Below, piece after piece: positions 6,584 to 7,687 of a stretch of DNA of 7,687 bases (its first letter is position 1; each line of letters starts with the position of its first letter). The stretch covers positions 1-7,687 of the forward strand of contig DJWL01000094.1 of the NCBI GenBank assembly GCA_002441545.1, in the 5' to 3' direction. The position numbers and the translations under genes are program-made. Below the pieces are notes generated by a model. It saw nothing but the letters and a program-made list of their open reading frames with translations, had not been told where the DNA came from and did not search any database. This DNA is from Flavobacteriaceae bacterium UBA6231. Its GTDB lineage: Bacteria; Bacteroidota; Bacteroidia; Flavobacteriales; Flavobacteriaceae.

Positions 6584-7228
6584 TTATGAAATAAATACCT
6601 TGTATAATATAATATAAGGAGCGATTTCAAGTGCGCAAAGATACAAAATAAAATAAAATAAGTTCTGTTTTATTATACTTAGATTTGTTTTAATTGTAGT
6701 AATTAACCCCAAAACATTAATTAAAATAAGAAAAATAAAAATTATTAAAATTATAGTTAATGTAGGCTTAAAAGTATAAATCAGTAACAAATTTATAGGG
6801 ATTAAAAATATGCCTAATAGATTCTTATAACTTATTTTTTGAAACAAGTATTGATCAATTAATTTATCTATTTCAAAAAGACTCCCTATAAGTCGTTCTA
6901 AAAGCACTTTTATCAGAATAAAGACACCAATTCCAAAAGTTAGTTTAAATATGGAGTCAATAGTAGGTGTTAAATTATTATTGTCATATTGCAAGCATAT
7001 GTATGTAAAAATGGCAGCAGATAAAATTAAATTTATAAATATTAAGGCATCAAACTTATCAAAGAACTTCTGTTCTTTGGCGTAAATTTTAAGATATTTT
7101 GAGTTTCCCAAAACATAAACAAAATCATTGAAACGCTTTGGATGAATTGCTTTAGCAATGGCAATAAAAAGAACACCTACTACAATTAAAATAGTAAACA
7201 ATTCATATTTAGGAAGGTCTCTAAGCAT
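6584..7228 (-). CDS. DUF4271 family multi-pass membrane protein
   Basis: A 214-residue integral membrane protein of unknown function. About six hydrophobic segments are visible at residues 10-27, 60-80, 91-111, 134-152, 155-178 and 189-211, with basic loops such as HPKRFNDF (29-36). The C-terminal FILYLCALEIAPYIILYK (193-210) is the most family-like part: an LCxLEIAP patch near the C-terminus is what I associate with the Bacteroidetes-specific DUF4271 family. No enzyme motif is evident. It is the first gene of a probable two-gene unit with hemD and is divergent from a polyprenol-phosphate mannose synthase-type gene. I recall this arrangement as recurrent in Flavobacteriaceae. A link with tetrapyrrole synthesis is guilt by association only. 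The base composition is even more AT-rich than the neighbours, as expected for its Ile/Leu/Phe content. Confidence 0.72.
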   Translation of the reverse strand: MLRDLPKYELFTILIVVGVLFIAIAKAIHPKRFNDFVYVLGNSKYLKIYAKEQKFFDKFDALIFINLILSAAIFTYICLQYDNNNLTPTIDSIFKLTFGIGVFILIKVLLERLIGSLFEIDKLIDQYLFQKISYKNLLGIFLIPINLLLIYTFKPTLTIILIIFIFLILINVLGLITTIKTNLSIIKQNLFYFILYLCALEIAPYIILYKVFIS

Positions 7229-7307
7229 GTCATAAAATTATTATAAATAATAATATCTAGTTGTAATTATTAAGGAATATTTAAAAAAAAGTAAATTTTA
7301 AATAATG

Positions 7308-7315
7308 TACATTTG
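7308..7315 (+). promoter_or_regulatory. putative -7 element of the glycosyltransferase gene
   Basis: TACATTTG followed by CC is an exact TAnnTTTG match in the 166-base divergent intergenic region. It predicts a leader of about 70 bases before the ATG at 7395. No convincing TTTG -33 box is seen upstream, where the sequence is an A-rich run. I found no equally good motif for the divergent DUF4271 gene. Confidence 0.45.
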
Positions 7316-7394
7316 CCAAAATATTCGCATTTAATGTTTTTACCTGTTAAAATTATTTAGGTTTAAATTACATTAAAATAAGATTGGGGAATTT

Positions 7395-7687
7395 ATGAAA
7401 AACGCCGTTGTAATTATACCAACATATAACGAAATTGAGAATATCGAAGCTATTATTAAAGCAGTGTTTTCTCAATCTGCTTTTGTAAACATTCTTATTG
7501 TTGACGACAATTCTCCTGACTTAACAGCATTGAAAGTTAAAGAATTACAAAAAGAGTTTCCTCAACGCTTATTTTTAGAATTAAGAAAAGAAAAATCTGG
7601 ATTAGGTACTGCTTACATTCATGGATTTAGGTGGGCATTAAAAAACCATTATGAGTTTATTTTTGAAATGGATGCCGATTTTTCTCA
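7395..7687 (+). CDS. family-2 glycosyltransferase, polyprenol monophosphomannose synthase type (3' end missing)
   Basis: Likely transfers mannose from GDP-mannose to a polyprenyl (undecaprenyl or dolichyl) phosphate at the membrane, making a lipid-linked sugar donor. Ninety-seven codons are visible before the window ends. The GT-A fold starts at once with AVVIIPTYNEIENIE (residues 4-18), followed by NILIVDDNSPD (32-42) and the KSGLGTAYIHGF segment (67-78) typical of dolichol-phosphate mannose synthases. The metal-binding DAD comes next, in FEMDADFS (90-97), with a CA after it that fits the usual His. The start at 7395 puts the first strand at the very N-terminus. GGGGA at 7386-7390 resembles a Shine-Dalgarno but is only 4 bases from the ATG, so its role is doubtful. 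The precise sugar specificity cannot be read from this fragment. Confidence 0.9.
   Translation, partial: MKNAVVIIPTYNEIENIEAIIKAVFSQSAFVNILIVDDNSPDLTALKVKELQKEFPQRLFLELRKEKSGLGTAYIHGFRWALKNHYEFIFEMDADFS

Noticed and set aside
4082..7381. 15-base direct repeat ATTACATTAAAATAA at 4082-4096 and 7367-7381
   Set aside because: Both copies lie upstream of plus-strand genes, but at different distances and on different sides of the promoter-like motif. In such AT-rich intergenic DNA a chance match is likely.
1..7687. tRNA or rRNA genes, CRISPR array, insertion sequence, prophage, toxin-antitoxin or defence genes
   Set aside because: I looked for these on both strands and saw no supporting cloverleaf, regular spaced repeats, transposase or relevant protein motifs.

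Overview
The window is an AT-rich stretch of chromosome from a member of the Bacteroidetes, most likely the marine Flavobacteriaceae. This rests on the single-chain glycyl-tRNA synthetase with its flavobacterial-looking sequence, the DUF4271 plus HemD pair, TAnnTTTG-type promoter motifs, the general absence of Shine-Dalgarno sequences, and the intergenic 'GTCAT...GCGAGG' style repeats. The genus cannot be settled from the sequence alone.

Layout from left to right: (1) glyQS (+), cut at its 5' end by the window edge, followed by a compound hairpin repeat and a rho-independent terminator. (2) Two minus-strand genes, an Lrp/AsnC-type regulator and, upstream of it, a Lys9-like saccharopine dehydrogenase. 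They are separated by about 200 bases that hold a degenerate interspersed repeat and a candidate operator. (3) A small DUF423 membrane protein (+), divergent from the dehydrogenase, then pckA (+), ATP-dependent phosphoenolpyruvate carboxykinase, with a strong stem-loop terminator. (4) A minus-strand pair, a DUF4271 membrane protein followed by uroporphyrinogen-III synthase (hemD), which converges on pckA. (5) A divergent family-2 glycosyltransferase (+) of the polyprenol-phosphate mannose synthase type, cut by the right edge.

Most of this is housekeeping: translation (GlyRS), gluconeogenesis or anaplerosis (PckA), tetrapyrrole synthesis (HemD) and lipid-linked sugar donor synthesis (GT2). The likeliest local functional links are Lrp-type control near an amino-acid (lysine/saccharopine) enzyme, and co-transcription of DUF4271 with hemD. 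No gap exceeds 300 bases. I found no tRNA, rRNA, CRISPR array, insertion sequence, phage gene or defence system, and nothing that convincingly looks like a new biological system. The points most worth a second look are the two structured intergenic repeats around the regulator gene, a candidate operator, and the unexplained DUF4271 partner of hemD.
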